Below, piece after piece: positions 31,201 through 39,034 of a stretch of DNA of 64,000 bases. Both the position numbers and the translations under genes were made by a program. The notes beneath the pieces were generated by a model that worked only from the letters and a program-made list of their open reading frames with translations, was not told the origin of the DNA and searched no databases. Origin of the DNA: Erwinia tracheiphila (GTDB lineage Bacteria; Pseudomonadota; Gammaproteobacteria; Enterobacterales; Enterobacteriaceae); the NCBI RefSeq assembly GCF_021365465.1, contig NZ_CP089932.1, positions 3,534,001 to 3,598,000 on the forward strand, read 5' to 3'. Numbering within the stretch: position 1 is the first letter of the stretch; every line of letters starts with the position of its first letter.

Positions 31201-31602
31201 CAGGTCCGCCACACGTGAAGCCAGCTGAAACAGCTTGCGCCGGTCTTTGTCATCGTTCAGATAATGTTGCAGCATAGCAAATTCACCGCGGGCCAGCATA
31301 TCAGGCAGCAGCGCCATCAGTTTCCAGCTCATTGCAGGTTTGTTAAACGCGCTTTCATCAGGAATATCCGGCAAAACGCGAACAAACATATCCCAGATAA
31401 AGGAGGCGGGAAGCGGAAAGGAAATATTGGCAGCAATACCAAACTGCTCTGCCAGGGTAATTTGCAACCACTGCGCCATCCCCGGACTTTGCACCAGTAC
31501 TACCTCAGACTGGAAGGGATCCCGAAGTGGCTGATTTTCAATCTGCCAGGCTGCCAGCGATTTAAGGATATCCAGCTGATTTGAATGGTAAATGGTAAAC
31601 AT
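28234..31602 (-). CDS. recC: exonuclease V subunit gamma RecC
   Basis: A 1122-residue protein, exactly the E. coli length. It has an inactive helicase fold and an inactive nuclease-like domain and recognises Chi while splitting the DNA duplex. Recognisable starts and blocks: MFTIYHSNQLDILKSL at the N-terminus, VLVQSPGMAQWLQ near 35, and GRTIQDNSERFPSVLVSEL near 735. It is separated from the ppd operon by 341 bp, so it has its own promoter. Confidence 0.97.
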   Translation of the reverse strand: MFTIYHSNQLDILKSLAAWQIENQPLRDPFQSEVVLVQSPGMAQWLQITLAEQFGIAANISFPLPASFIWDMFVRVLPDIPDESAFNKPAMSWKLMALLPDMLARGEFAMLQHYLNDDKDRRKLFQLASRVADLFDQYLVYRPEWLNSWEKGQTIEGLGQAQQWQALLWARLVEYTRELGQPAWHRANLYSRFITSLEKSQKRPANLPDRVFICGISALPPVYLQALQALGKHIDIHLLFTNPCRQYWGDIQDYAFLAKLQGRRRQHYRTRDERALFRQSDVAGMFNASGEQQLSNPLLASWGKLGRDNLYLLSQMACQEIDAFVETEPLNLLKTLQRDLLEMEDHTVIGLTPEEWQTSRKKRLLHADDRSVSIHLCHSPQREVEVLQDRLLTMMAQDPALSPRDIIVMVVDIDAYTPFIQAVFGNAPLERYLPFAISDRRASQAHPALQAFLTLLTLPDSRFTSEEVLALLEVPSIAERFAIDEEGLHRLRHWTGEAGVRWGLDDDTVRELDLPATGQHTWQFGLSRMLLGYAMNSKAGLWQGVLPYDESTGLIAVLAGNLAEFLMRLRRWRQQLTEARPLENWQPLCRELLNDFFTGDAETEVALALIEEQWQQVTGYGIQARYQEAVPLTLLRDELTSRLDQQRISQRFLAGPVNFCTLMPMRSIPFKMVCLLGMNDGVYPRTLPPLGFDLMSEQPRKGDRSRRDDDRYLFLEALNSAQQQLYISYIGRTIQDNSERFPSVLVSELVAYISQSFCLPGHQDLDVDASAAAVEKHLQHLHSRMPFAAENFVAQAEYQSFASEWLPAANGDGVSHSPFMQPLPALDIGELNFEQLVRFWRHPVRAFFSQRLGVSFHMPLPELPDTEPFALDNLSRYQINSELLNSLINELPAQLFYNRQRAAGALPYGAFGELFWQEQLTDMAALAEQVRARRKTPDSLEINLQIDGLQLNGWLAAVQEDGLLRWRPGKLNFTDGLTLWLEHLVYCLLGGKGESRMLGREKSQWCFPPLNTELAGNWLKRYIAGYRQGMCSPLLLLPRSGGAWLESCFDKKTLTLFDDEATQAKARIKLLQAWQGNMQMEGEGSDPCLARLFRTLDEATLQVITDNTKAWLLPLLELNDIE

Positions 31603-31943
31603 CTTTACTCCTGTTCCCCGGGAATAGCATCAGGCGGACACTCTACCCCGTCCGGGAATCATTGCAAACGTCAGGGTACGCCCCGTAAACGTATGAATGT
31701 GGACATTTAGCACCGTACGCCGATTTCATTATCGTCCCTCCTCGCCCACCAGCAATCGATGAAAATCCCGGCTCAATATTGCCAACCTTATGATAAACAT
31801 TGCTTTCAGTAGCCTGTAAAGGCTGCTCTATCTTATGATCGGTGTATCAATCACCTGCCGCTGACAGAATAACGTCGTTGATTTTTTTCAACCCAGCGTC
31901 AGCTTCCTGCTCCACGCAATTTGTGTGTAAAATTTTGTTGTTT
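31603..31943. other. recC-ppdC intergenic region
   Basis: No gene seen in 341 bp. It must hold the recC promoter (minus strand). A small palindrome AGCCTGTAAAGGCT lies near 31812. No terminator with a T run was recognised after ppdC. Confidence 0.5.
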
Positions 31944-32240
31944 TCAGTTTTCGCAATGCAATCGCGACAATACCGCGTACTTACCTTCATTGCTCACCGC
32001 GCCGGATGTAAGCATAATGCAGCCCTGCTCGCTGCGCTGGCTCAGTGACATTTGCCAGTCAGCGCTCTGATAGCCTTCAAATTGCAGCCATGCGCGTCGC
32101 CAGGCTTCTCTTTGCTGCAGCTGTTGTTGAGCGTTTTTGGCTAACATAAGCTGATAATTCAGCAAGGCGGTAAAGCTGAGAGTAAACAGCAACAGCGCCA
32201 CCAGCGTTTCTGGCAGGCTGAAACCCTGTTGGCTAGTCAT
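31944..32240 (-). CDS. ppdC: prepilin-peptidase-dependent protein PpdC
   Basis: A 98-residue pseudopilin-like protein. The start at 32240 gives the type IV leader MTSQQG followed by FSLPETLVALLLFTLSF: cleavage by prepilin peptidase after Gly6, with the conserved Glu at +5. It overlaps the 3' end of ygdB by 8 bp. The function of the ppdABC/ygdB set in enterobacteria is minor-pilin-like. Confidence 0.88.
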   Translation of the reverse strand: MTSQQGFSLPETLVALLLFTLSFTALLNYQLMLAKNAQQQLQQREAWRRAWLQFEGYQSADWQMSLSQRSEQGCIMLTSGAVSNEGKYAVLSRLHCEN

Positions 32241-32655
32241 CGGGCTGACACCATTTTTCTTCAGCAAGCGGACAAAAATCCAACCAGCCATGAGGAACTT
32301 TTTTCAACTCACCCGCTTCGCTTCGCTCCATCCACTGCCAGAATGCAAGGGTATTTTCACCGCTGTCGGCGCGAACCAGTGCAGGCTGATGATTCTGTTG
32401 CAGCAGGCAGGCGCGCCAGCCTGAAGCTTCATTTTTTTTACATTGCCATCCCGTTAATGCGGACCAGTGCTGTTGCCCTCCCCAGTTCATCGCTGACGTG
32501 GCCTGGCTGGACTGTTGATAAAAAATTCGTTCCCCTGCCAGCAGGCTGAGTGCACCTTCCATTTGCTTTCTCGTCGCGTTAAGCATTGCTGCTGACATCA
32601 GCAACAGCATGATTACCATGATCATCGCTCCGCCCCCCCGTTCCCTGAGTATCAT
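32233..32655 (-). CDS. ygdB: YgdB family protein of the ppd operon
   Basis: A 140-residue protein with one hydrophobic N-terminal segment (GGGAMIMVIMLLLMSAAML, about residues 7-25) and a periplasmic domain containing two Cys pairs. It resembles a PilX-like minor pseudopilin whose leader is degenerate. It overlaps ppdB by four bases and ppdC by eight. Confidence 0.85.
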   Translation of the reverse strand: MILRERGGGAMIMVIMLLLMSAAMLNATRKQMEGALSLLAGERIFYQQSSQATSAMNWGGQQHWSALTGWQCKKNEASGWRACLLQQNHQPALVRADSGENTLAFWQWMERSEAGELKKVPHGWLDFCPLAEEKWCQPDD

Positions 32656-33203
32656 AAGTTTTCTGCCGTTACCCAGCTTTCAAGGGTGACGGACGACTGA
32701 GGAAAAGCCAGTGCAGTACCGCTGAGTTTCAAACGAATTTGCCTGTTAACCCGTAAAACCTGAAACGCCGTGATGGTAATTGCAGAAGGATCGTTCAGTT
32801 TTTCCCACCCGGATGAGGTGCAGCTGTCCACGCCGCGCTGCGCCTCCAGAGAACCTTCACGCAATCGATAGCCATAGTAATCACTATTCTGGTTTTCGAC
32901 GTCTTCCCATTTGCCATTGCTGTTTTCATCCCAGCGAAGCAGCAGACAGGTTCCGCTCTGTTGCACAATGCTCAACGCGCCCTCGCCACACTCTCCACGA
33001 CAGTAGCCTGCCCGACGCACCGCTTTTTCCAGGGTTCCCATTATCAGTCGCAGTTCCTCATTCAGCTGTAGCATCATCAGCATACGTAAATCGGCAATTT
33101 GTAACTGCGGCACAAACCGGGCCGCGCCCAACAAAAGCACGCTGGTGATTGCCAACGCAATCAGTATCTCCGGCAAAGTAAAGCCTGAATGCTTCACTGG
33201 CAC
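32652..33203 (-). CDS. ppdB: prepilin-peptidase-dependent protein PpdB
   Basis: A 183-residue minor pseudopilin (PilW-like). Leader MPVKHSG is followed by FTLPEILIALAITSVLLLGA; predicted cleavage after Gly7 leaves Phe at +1 and Glu at +5. Overlaps of 4 bp with ygdB and 10 bp with ppdA show a tightly coupled operon. Confidence 0.9.
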   Translation of the reverse strand: MPVKHSGFTLPEILIALAITSVLLLGAARFVPQLQIADLRMLMMLQLNEELRLIMGTLEKAVRRAGYCRGECGEGALSIVQQSGTCLLLRWDENSNGKWEDVENQNSDYYGYRLREGSLEAQRGVDSCTSSGWEKLNDPSAITITAFQVLRVNRQIRLKLSGTALAFPQSSVTLESWVTAENL

Positions 33204-33643
33204 AACCTCTCACAAATACGCACTCTGGCGCGAGATGAAACGATCAGATGACGTTCTCCAGCGTCGTTAGAAATAATAATCCTGCCTGCTCTGGCCACAT
33301 TGCGACGACCATAAAACCCCATGCCTTCGGTCAGTGAATCCAGCTGAATCTCCGGCCACTGAGTGATAAATACCTGCCGTTGCGCTGAACACGTTGCGGG
33401 AAATGGCCCACTGCCTATGCACCATATTTTACCAGGCCGCTGCCATAACAGCGCCTGCTGATTGTGCCAGTTTGCTTCGTTACGTAACTGCAACAGAAAA
33501 TGCTGAAGCTGCCTTGCACTGGCATTGAGCCGCTGTCGCTGCTGCCAGTGTTGCCAGCCGCTGACCGCCGTTAACGTCAGCGCACTGGCTATCACTATTA
33601 CAATCAGTAATTCGATTAGTGTGAATCCGTTTAACTTTTTCAT
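33194..33643 (-). CDS. ppdA: prepilin-peptidase-dependent protein PpdA
   Basis: A 149-residue pseudopilin (GspH/FimT type). The start at 33643 gives MKKLNGFTLIELLIVIVIAS: leader of six residues, cleavage after Gly6, Glu at +5. The frame is open upstream to 33691 but that extension lacks leader features. It is the first gene of the ppdA-ppdB-ygdB-ppdC operon. Confidence 0.92.
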   Translation of the reverse strand: MKKLNGFTLIELLIVIVIASALTLTAVSGWQHWQQRQRLNASARQLQHFLLQLRNEANWHNQQALLWQRPGKIWCIGSGPFPATCSAQRQVFITQWPEIQLDSLTEGMGFYGRRNVARAGRIIISNDAGERHLIVSSRARVRICERLCQ

Positions 33644-34305
33644 GGCCTTCAATTTGAGATTTTTAAGCAAAAACGTCGAGTGAGTAATCACAGTTTTGCG
33701 TGGCCGTTTACAGAGGATCGCGATAATAAGAAAACAGAAGAAAAATCAATGCGGCGGCTGTCACAATTGCGAAATGCTTTTTGTTAACAGTTTTCTCTGA
33801 ATATTACAGCAGGATAAGGATAATTTCAGGGGGGTATGACAGCGAAGATAAGATAATTTCAATATCTATTTTCATAAAGAAGTGCCAAAAGTTAGCTCTG
33901 ATATGAAAATACGAGCAAAAGCGCATTCAGACACATAATTCCTCTCAATCTGGCCAGAGCAATAGAGAGGTGACGCTGCTATTTGTAATTATTAAACAAT
34001 GCTTACCGGGCCATTTTTATCGGTCATGTGAAATATTCAGTCGATCAATGTTATTTTCATTTCCTTTTAAATAAAAAAACAAATTCAGAAAATTCTTATC
34101 AAGAAATACTTTATTATTTTTAATATCACTACAGACTGGCACTTAGCTGAAAATCTCGTCAGACAAAACTTTTCCATTAAAAAAACTGGCTATACTTTAA
34201 TAAAAACCTGTTTTCACCTGAGTTAATTAAGTAATAGCTTCTATACTTACGTGCAATTTACCCAAAAAAATCTCTGTACTTCAAACGGTACTTAAAAGGA
34301 TAGAC
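33644..34305. other. AT-rich intergenic region before the accessory operon
   Basis: About 660 bp without a credible gene, noticeably richer in A+T than the flanking backbone. It holds the ppdA promoter on the minus side and the promoter of the accessory operon on the plus side. This is the left junction of the island between ppdA and thyA. No tRNA, attachment-site repeat or integrase was seen. Confidence 0.6.
34170..34196 (+). promoter_or_regulatory. candidate promoter of the accessory biosynthetic-type operon
   Basis: TATACT at 34191-34196, in the context GGCTATACTTTAA, resembles a sigma-70 or sigma-S (CTATACTT) -10 element; a weak TTTTCC lies about 15 bp upstream. It is 110 bp before the first start codon. 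Assigned by eye only. Confidence 0.4.
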
Positions 34306-35073
34306 ATGGACACACCATACTTTTTTCATCTGTCAGGGAAAACAGCGTTAATAAGCGGTGGGTTACGTGGATTAGGGCTACACATTGCCGAAGCGCTGGA
34401 TATTCAAGACACCCATCTCGTTATTTCCGCCCACCATCATGACGAATTACGAAAAACACAGTCGCATCTTTCGTCAATGAACATTGAGGCGGACTGGATT
34501 GTGGCTGATAATACGATTAATGGCAATACAGAGTACCTTTCTGAGGAAGCAATATCGAAAACAGGAAAAATAGATATTCTGGTTAATAATGCCGGAATAG
34601 TCTCTGGCGCAACGGCGGAGGATCATACCGTTGAAGGGCGGGACCGCATGATGAACCTCAATATTCGCAGCCATTTTTTACTGACGCAAATCATCGGTAA
34701 GCGCAGGATGATCCCACGTAACTGTGGGAAAATTATTAATGTCGCTTCCGTCGCGGGTTTACAAGGAAATATACCCAGCTGGCTGGAGGGTATCGCCTAT
34801 AGCACCAGCGAAGGGGCAATGGTGAATTTTACCCGCGCTCTGGCGGGTGAATGGGGTGAGTTTAATATTACCGTGAATGTGCTGGCTCCCGGTTTTTTCC
34901 CCTCTGCGATGCCGCGTAATCTTTTCAGTCGGCTCGGCACGGATTTTTTAGCACAGAGAGCGCCGCCCGGGCGTATTGGCGATGATAAAAATTTGAAAGG
35001 TGCCGCCATTCTTTTTGCCTCCAATGCCAGTAAATATATAACAGGCCAAATCCTGGTGATTGACGGGGAATGA
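34306..35073 (+). CDS. SDR-family oxidoreductase with altered active site
   Basis: A 255-residue short-chain dehydrogenase, closest in style to gluconate-5-dehydrogenase/3-oxoacyl reductase types. Cofactor loop SGGLRGLGL near residues 17-25, NNAG near 95, catalytic Ser148 (NVASVAG) and Tyr165. The lysine of the YxxxK motif is replaced by glutamate: Y165-STS-E169, codon GAA at 34810-34812. Without that lysine the protein should have little or no dehydrogenase activity. The C-terminus ends early at VIDGE, where relatives continue several residues beyond DGG. It is first in the accessory operon, 159 bp before the TauD-like gene. Confidence 0.88.
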   Translation: MDTPYFFHLSGKTALISGGLRGLGLHIAEALDIQDTHLVISAHHHDELRKTQSHLSSMNIEADWIVADNTINGNTEYLSEEAISKTGKIDILVNNAGIVSGATAEDHTVEGRDRMMNLNIRSHFLLTQIIGKRRMIPRNCGKIINVASVAGLQGNIPSWLEGIAYSTSEGAMVNFTRALAGEWGEFNITVNVLAPGFFPSAMPRNLFSRLGTDFLAQRAPPGRIGDDKNLKGAAILFASNASKYITGQILVIDGE

Positions 35074-35232
35074 GTGCCATCTGACGCCCTTGCAGCATGT
35101 CATTATCCTAGGCTTGTAATTTTTCTCAGCGTGCTCAACAACGCCGGATGAAGGCGAGCTGTATTACAGGCCGCGTGACAACAATATTTATTTATGAGCC
35201 TGTTCAGTTACTTTAATTAAGGAATAATTCTG

Positions 35233-36069
35233 ATGCAAAGTTGCTTTGATGGATGGTCACCAAAAGTTATTGACTGTGAGGATGAACGGGCAGTGATTTC
35301 ACATATTGTAAACCACCGCTTTGCCGTCGTCAGCAGTGAATGGAAATATGATGAATCCGACTTCCAAAAAATGTCCACACTTTATTCATTAGGTCAGATT
35401 TATCAGTCGGATTTCAATTACCTGGAGCACAAAGAAGGTGTACGAGATTCGGGAATTAATCAAATTGGTGGGCTGGCACAGGGTACGCATGAGGTTTTTA
35501 ACAGCACCACTCGCCTTTCTCTTCATACCGATGGTTCTTATATTCCCATTGGCAGTATTAAAACGTCGATTCTTCTTTGTAAACAACATGCAGCACAGGG
35601 TGGCACGACCGTTTTATTTGACAGTACCTCCGCCTTTCAACAGCTAAAGGCCAGACACGCTGATTTGGCTGATATCTTACTGCAAGAAAATATTTTCCGG
35701 CGACGTTCAACGTGGACCCATTCTGGAAAAGAATATTCTCATATTGGTCCCCTATTTCGTCCCGATGAAAATGGGGGATTTATTGGTGGATTTACGCTCG
35801 ATACCACGGCTGACTGGGATTATTCACGCACGATTAATCCCCGCGCTGTCGAGGCTGTTGAATATCTTTCGCATCTGGCAACGCCGGGCAGCCGTTATTA
35901 TCTGGAATTTCCTCTGATGAAAGGACAAGCCCTGATTCTTCGCAACGATAAATTATCTCACGGGCGTCAGGCTTATATTGACGATCCCGGTAACCCAAGA
36001 ACACTACTGCGTGGTTTATTCACTCAGGCCCCAATGTTGGTGACGTCATCGAGGAGAGAGTATGAATAA
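35233..36069 (+). CDS. TauD/TfdA-family Fe(II)/2-oxoglutarate dioxygenase
   Basis: A 278-residue clavaminate-synthase/TauD-like oxygenase. The iron triad is His98 and Asp100 (LHTDGSY) and His243 (LSHGRQ), and an arginine downstream (PRTLLRG, near 256-260) would hold 2-oxoglutarate. GGTTVLFDSTSAF near 130 is a family block. Substrate unknown; the family hydroxylates or desaturates small acids and amino acids. The start has AAGGAAT upstream. Its end overlaps the sulfotransferase start by 8 bp. Confidence 0.9.
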   Translation: MQSCFDGWSPKVIDCEDERAVISHIVNHRFAVVSSEWKYDESDFQKMSTLYSLGQIYQSDFNYLEHKEGVRDSGINQIGGLAQGTHEVFNSTTRLSLHTDGSYIPIGSIKTSILLCKQHAAQGGTTVLFDSTSAFQQLKARHADLADILLQENIFRRRSTWTHSGKEYSHIGPLFRPDENGGFIGGFTLDTTADWDYSRTINPRAVEAVEYLSHLATPGSRYYLEFPLMKGQALILRNDKLSHGRQAYIDDPGNPRTLLRGLFTQAPMLVTSSRREYE

Positions 36070-37111
36070 TTTTTCAATTGCGGAATCCGCCCTGACGGCA
36101 TGTTGGGAAGGTTGGCTGATATGTCCGAGGGAGCATCTTCAGCTGCAGATGCAGGCGGATCTGGGCACCAGGACAATCAGTAAGAAAACGCTGTCCAGAA
36201 TGGTGGCATTCGTCAACGAATACCGTCTTTCAGGCATAAACTGGAGCAAACAGGGAATACGTGGCGATGAAATTCAGAATGGGCTTAAAAGTTTACAGCA
36301 TGAACATCCCGCCTGTTACAGGCTGTTTAGCGAGAAAATAGCACTTGCTGAACATTATAAATGGCTGGGCGGAAGCCTGAGCGCGGACATCCTGGCGGCA
36401 CAAACTCGCTATAAGAAATTTGCAATAGTATCAACGCCCAGAGCAGGTACTCATCTTCTTCGTACCATGTTGGGCTCTCACCCAACGATTGAAATGCATG
36501 GTGAAGCATTTAACCGATTTGGTCAGTATCTACTACCTTACCGCGTTAAGGACACCCCAGTAAAAACGATTCTGGATCGCCATCTTTTCAAGCCCTGCTT
36601 CGAATATGTTGAAGCCGTTGGTTTCGTCTTGTTCCGCGATCTGGATAGCGACTGGGGCGATACGCCTGTCTGGCCGGCCTTGCAGGCAATTCCAGACCTG
36701 AAGCTTATCCTGCTGGAGAGACAAAGCCGCCTGCAACAGTTCGTTTCCCTGAAAAAAAGCCTGCGTGATCGTATCTGGTACATCGGACTACAGGATAATC
36801 GCCCAACATCAGCAGAAAAAATAACGGTGTGCGTTGATGAATTAACCGATTTCATTGATAAAAACGGTGAAAATCAGGCCGCATTTTATCAAGCCTTCCA
36901 GCATCACGATATTCTTTCCCTTAATTACGAAGATGTCATTACCGGGCCAGATGATGCAGCCCGTCGCTTGCTCTCTTTCCTCGGCGTGTCTGATTTCAGG
37001 CTATGTGCAGGAACAGGCAAAAAAGAAATCCGACCGATTCATTCCGTCATTAGTAACGTTGACGAAATTCAAACCAGACTAAAAGGGACAAAATATGAAT
37101 CCTGCCTCTAG
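36062..37111 (+). CDS. PAPS-dependent sulfotransferase-like protein
   Basis: A 349-residue protein. The 5'-phosphosulfate loop STPRAGTHLL is at residues 124-133, followed by GSHPTIEMHGEAFN; LLERQSRLQQFVSLKKS near 220 fits the 3'-phosphate-binding region, and LNYEDVI near 288 is another family block. These match bacterial sulfotransferases (sulfotransfer_3 or Stf0 type). The first ~115 residues are an extra domain I do not recognise. It would transfer sulfate from PAPS to a hydroxyl or amine of a small molecule. It overlaps both neighbours (8 bp before, 17 bp after). Confidence 0.82.
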   Translation: MNNFSIAESALTACWEGWLICPREHLQLQMQADLGTRTISKKTLSRMVAFVNEYRLSGINWSKQGIRGDEIQNGLKSLQHEHPACYRLFSEKIALAEHYKWLGGSLSADILAAQTRYKKFAIVSTPRAGTHLLRTMLGSHPTIEMHGEAFNRFGQYLLPYRVKDTPVKTILDRHLFKPCFEYVEAVGFVLFRDLDSDWGDTPVWPALQAIPDLKLILLERQSRLQQFVSLKKSLRDRIWYIGLQDNRPTSAEKITVCVDELTDFIDKNGENQAAFYQAFQHHDILSLNYEDVITGPDDAARRLLSFLGVSDFRLCAGTGKKEIRPIHSVISNVDEIQTRLKGTKYESCL

Positions 37112-38339
37112 CGCATATTGGCCCCCCTATACGGTTTTAACACAACAGGATCGGCGGCCCGTTATTCAGCGAGGCGAAGGTGTCTACCTTTACGACGATC
37201 ACGGCAGACGCTATCTGGATGCCATTTCCGGTTGTTACAATCATTGTCTCGGACATTCTCATCCAGAATTTATCGCGGCGCTGCAGCAGCAACTATCCAC
37301 GCTAATTCATGCCTGCAATATCTATTCGAACACACAGCTTCCCGGCGAAATGGCAGAAAAACTGGTGGCCAGGCTACCTGATACCGCCCTTCATAAAACA
37401 TTTATTGTGGGCAGCGGCAGCGAAGGCGTAGAAAGTGCGCTAAAAATGGCATGGCAGTACCAGGTCAATGCCTCACGCCCGCAGCGCACGAGGATCGTGG
37501 CTATCGAGGGGGCATACCATGGCTGTACGCTTGGTGCGATGATGGCCACAAGACGCTCTTTTATTAATGAGGGAATTTTACCGTCTGTACTCGCCAGCAA
37601 TACGGTCACAATGCCGTTTCCGCAGCATCCCGATGATATTAAAGCCTGGGAAATCCTGCTGGAAGAACAGCAGTCAACCCTCGCCGCCGTGATTATAGAA
37701 CCGATTATGGCAATGGAAGGTACCAGACAATTCCCTGACGGTTTTCTGCAGCAGCTATCAAGGCTCACCCGGCAGCACGATATTCTACTGATCTGTGATG
37801 AAGTTTATTGTGGCATTGGCCGTGCAGGGGCATTTTGTGAGTCAGTTTCGCAAGGTGCGCATCCTGACATTGTTATTTTCAGTAAATGCCTGGGGGGAGG
37901 TGTCCCTGTCACTGCCGTGTTGGCGACTGAAGCAATCGCTGACAGCTTTAGCGGCCAGACTCTTCCCTTTTTTCGCCATGGTCACACCCAATCCGGCAAC
38001 CTGCTGGGCTGCAGCGCGGCACTCTTCGTGCTTGATTATCTTGATAATCATTACCTGCTGGATGGTGTGGTAACCAAAGGAGAGCAGCTGCTGGAGCTGG
38101 CTAGAGAGCAACTGCCTGAAACAGAAGGGCTGATTAGCCTGCAGGGAAAAGGGCTGATGTTATCTATAACCTTTGCATCCCCTGAACTCTGCAGCCGGGC
38201 GCAGTCGGCTATTCGTCAGCAGGGGGTTATCGTCGGTGCGGCAGGACCCTATTTAAAACTGGCACCGGCCTTTACGATTTCGTCCCGGGAGATAGCGGAA
38301 CTCACTGAGCGCATGGCGACGGGCCTGAAAAACCTGTAA
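37095..38339 (+). CDS. class III PLP-dependent aminotransferase
   Basis: A 414-residue aminotransferase of the ornithine/GABA/beta-alanine group. The PLP lysine is K264 (FSKCLGGG), preceded by the ICDEVYCGIGRAG block whose Asp contacts the pyridine nitrogen; the phosphate loop is GSGSEGVESALKMA near 105. Acts on a terminal amine or aldehyde; the substrate cannot be read. The start codon lies 17 bp inside the sulfotransferase gene, so translation is coupled. No neighbour supplies an obvious known pathway. Confidence 0.92.
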   Translation: MNPASSAYWPPYTVLTQQDRRPVIQRGEGVYLYDDHGRRYLDAISGCYNHCLGHSHPEFIAALQQQLSTLIHACNIYSNTQLPGEMAEKLVARLPDTALHKTFIVGSGSEGVESALKMAWQYQVNASRPQRTRIVAIEGAYHGCTLGAMMATRRSFINEGILPSVLASNTVTMPFPQHPDDIKAWEILLEEQQSTLAAVIIEPIMAMEGTRQFPDGFLQQLSRLTRQHDILLICDEVYCGIGRAGAFCESVSQGAHPDIVIFSKCLGGGVPVTAVLATEAIADSFSGQTLPFFRHGHTQSGNLLGCSAALFVLDYLDNHYLLDGVVTKGEQLLELAREQLPETEGLISLQGKGLMLSITFASPELCSRAQSAIRQQGVIVGAAGPYLKLAPAFTISSREIAELTERMATGLKNL

Positions 38340-38381
38340 CGGACGTCTGAGCCCTCAATTCTGCCAGGAGAGAATAAAAGC

Positions 38382-39034
38382 ATGGCTAATTACTTCGATT
38401 TTAAGCGTATCGCCGACGGTAAACGGCATCAAACGCCCTTTACCTGGGGAGAACTGACGCAGATATGGTGCAACGCATCTGTTGCCGCCACGCCTGCTGA
38501 CGAACTTCCCACTGATGGATTTAACTATCGTGAACGTAACGGGGGTTACTTTTACCGTCGTACGCTGATCCCTCTCGCGTCCGGTAAAGTCAGCGATGCC
38601 AATACGCTGTCAGTGGCATCGCAGGAAATGTGCGCCGAGCTGGTATGCCAACGCTTTACCACCACGCTGTCCACCTTTTGTGGCGACGATCTTTCCAACT
38701 ACAAAATGGAGGCCGTTGCATTTCGCGGCGGCAGAGAAACACATTACCAACCGCATGTCGATGCCTAGTTGAAGCGAGGTTATCGACTGATTATCTACTT
38801 TAAAGCAGAGTGGGAGGAAAGCTGGGGAGGCACCTTTCGCATTCTTAACCCGTTGAACCATGCTGAGGTATGCCATTCTGTTCTGCCGATCATGGGCAAC
38901 GCCGCGTCATAATTCGTACCAACCACCATGAAACCTGGCATGAGGTGGTGCCGTTAACCGGCGTTTCCGTCAAGACACGCAACGCTTTAAATGTCACCTG
39001 GTATGATGCCAGCACGATGAGTACGGCGCAGTGA
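38382..39034 (+). pseudogene. 2-oxoglutarate/Fe(II) oxygenase, broken by a stop and a frameshift
   Basis: The first 128 codons encode the N-terminal half of a prolyl-4-hydroxylase-type oxygenase, ending in YQPHVDA with the HxD iron ligands. A TAG at 38766-38768 stops it. Beyond the stop the same frame continues (LKRGYRLIIYFKAEWEESWG, then GTFRIL) to a TAA at 38910-38912. Shifting frame near 38895-38905 restores RVIIRTNHHETWHEVVPL, which carries the distal His, and runs to a TGA at 39032-39034. So there are two lesions. A good ribosome site (AGGAG) precedes the ATG, 42 bp after the aminotransferase. Confidence 0.87.

Noticed and set aside
33644..34305. Phage-type integration site at the left edge of the accessory island
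   Set aside because: No tRNA gene, integrase or direct repeat matching the right edge was seen.
38766..38768. Amber codon as a programmed recoding (pyrrolysine or read-through) site
   Set aside because: A separate frameshift further on shows simple decay, and no recoding signal is visible.
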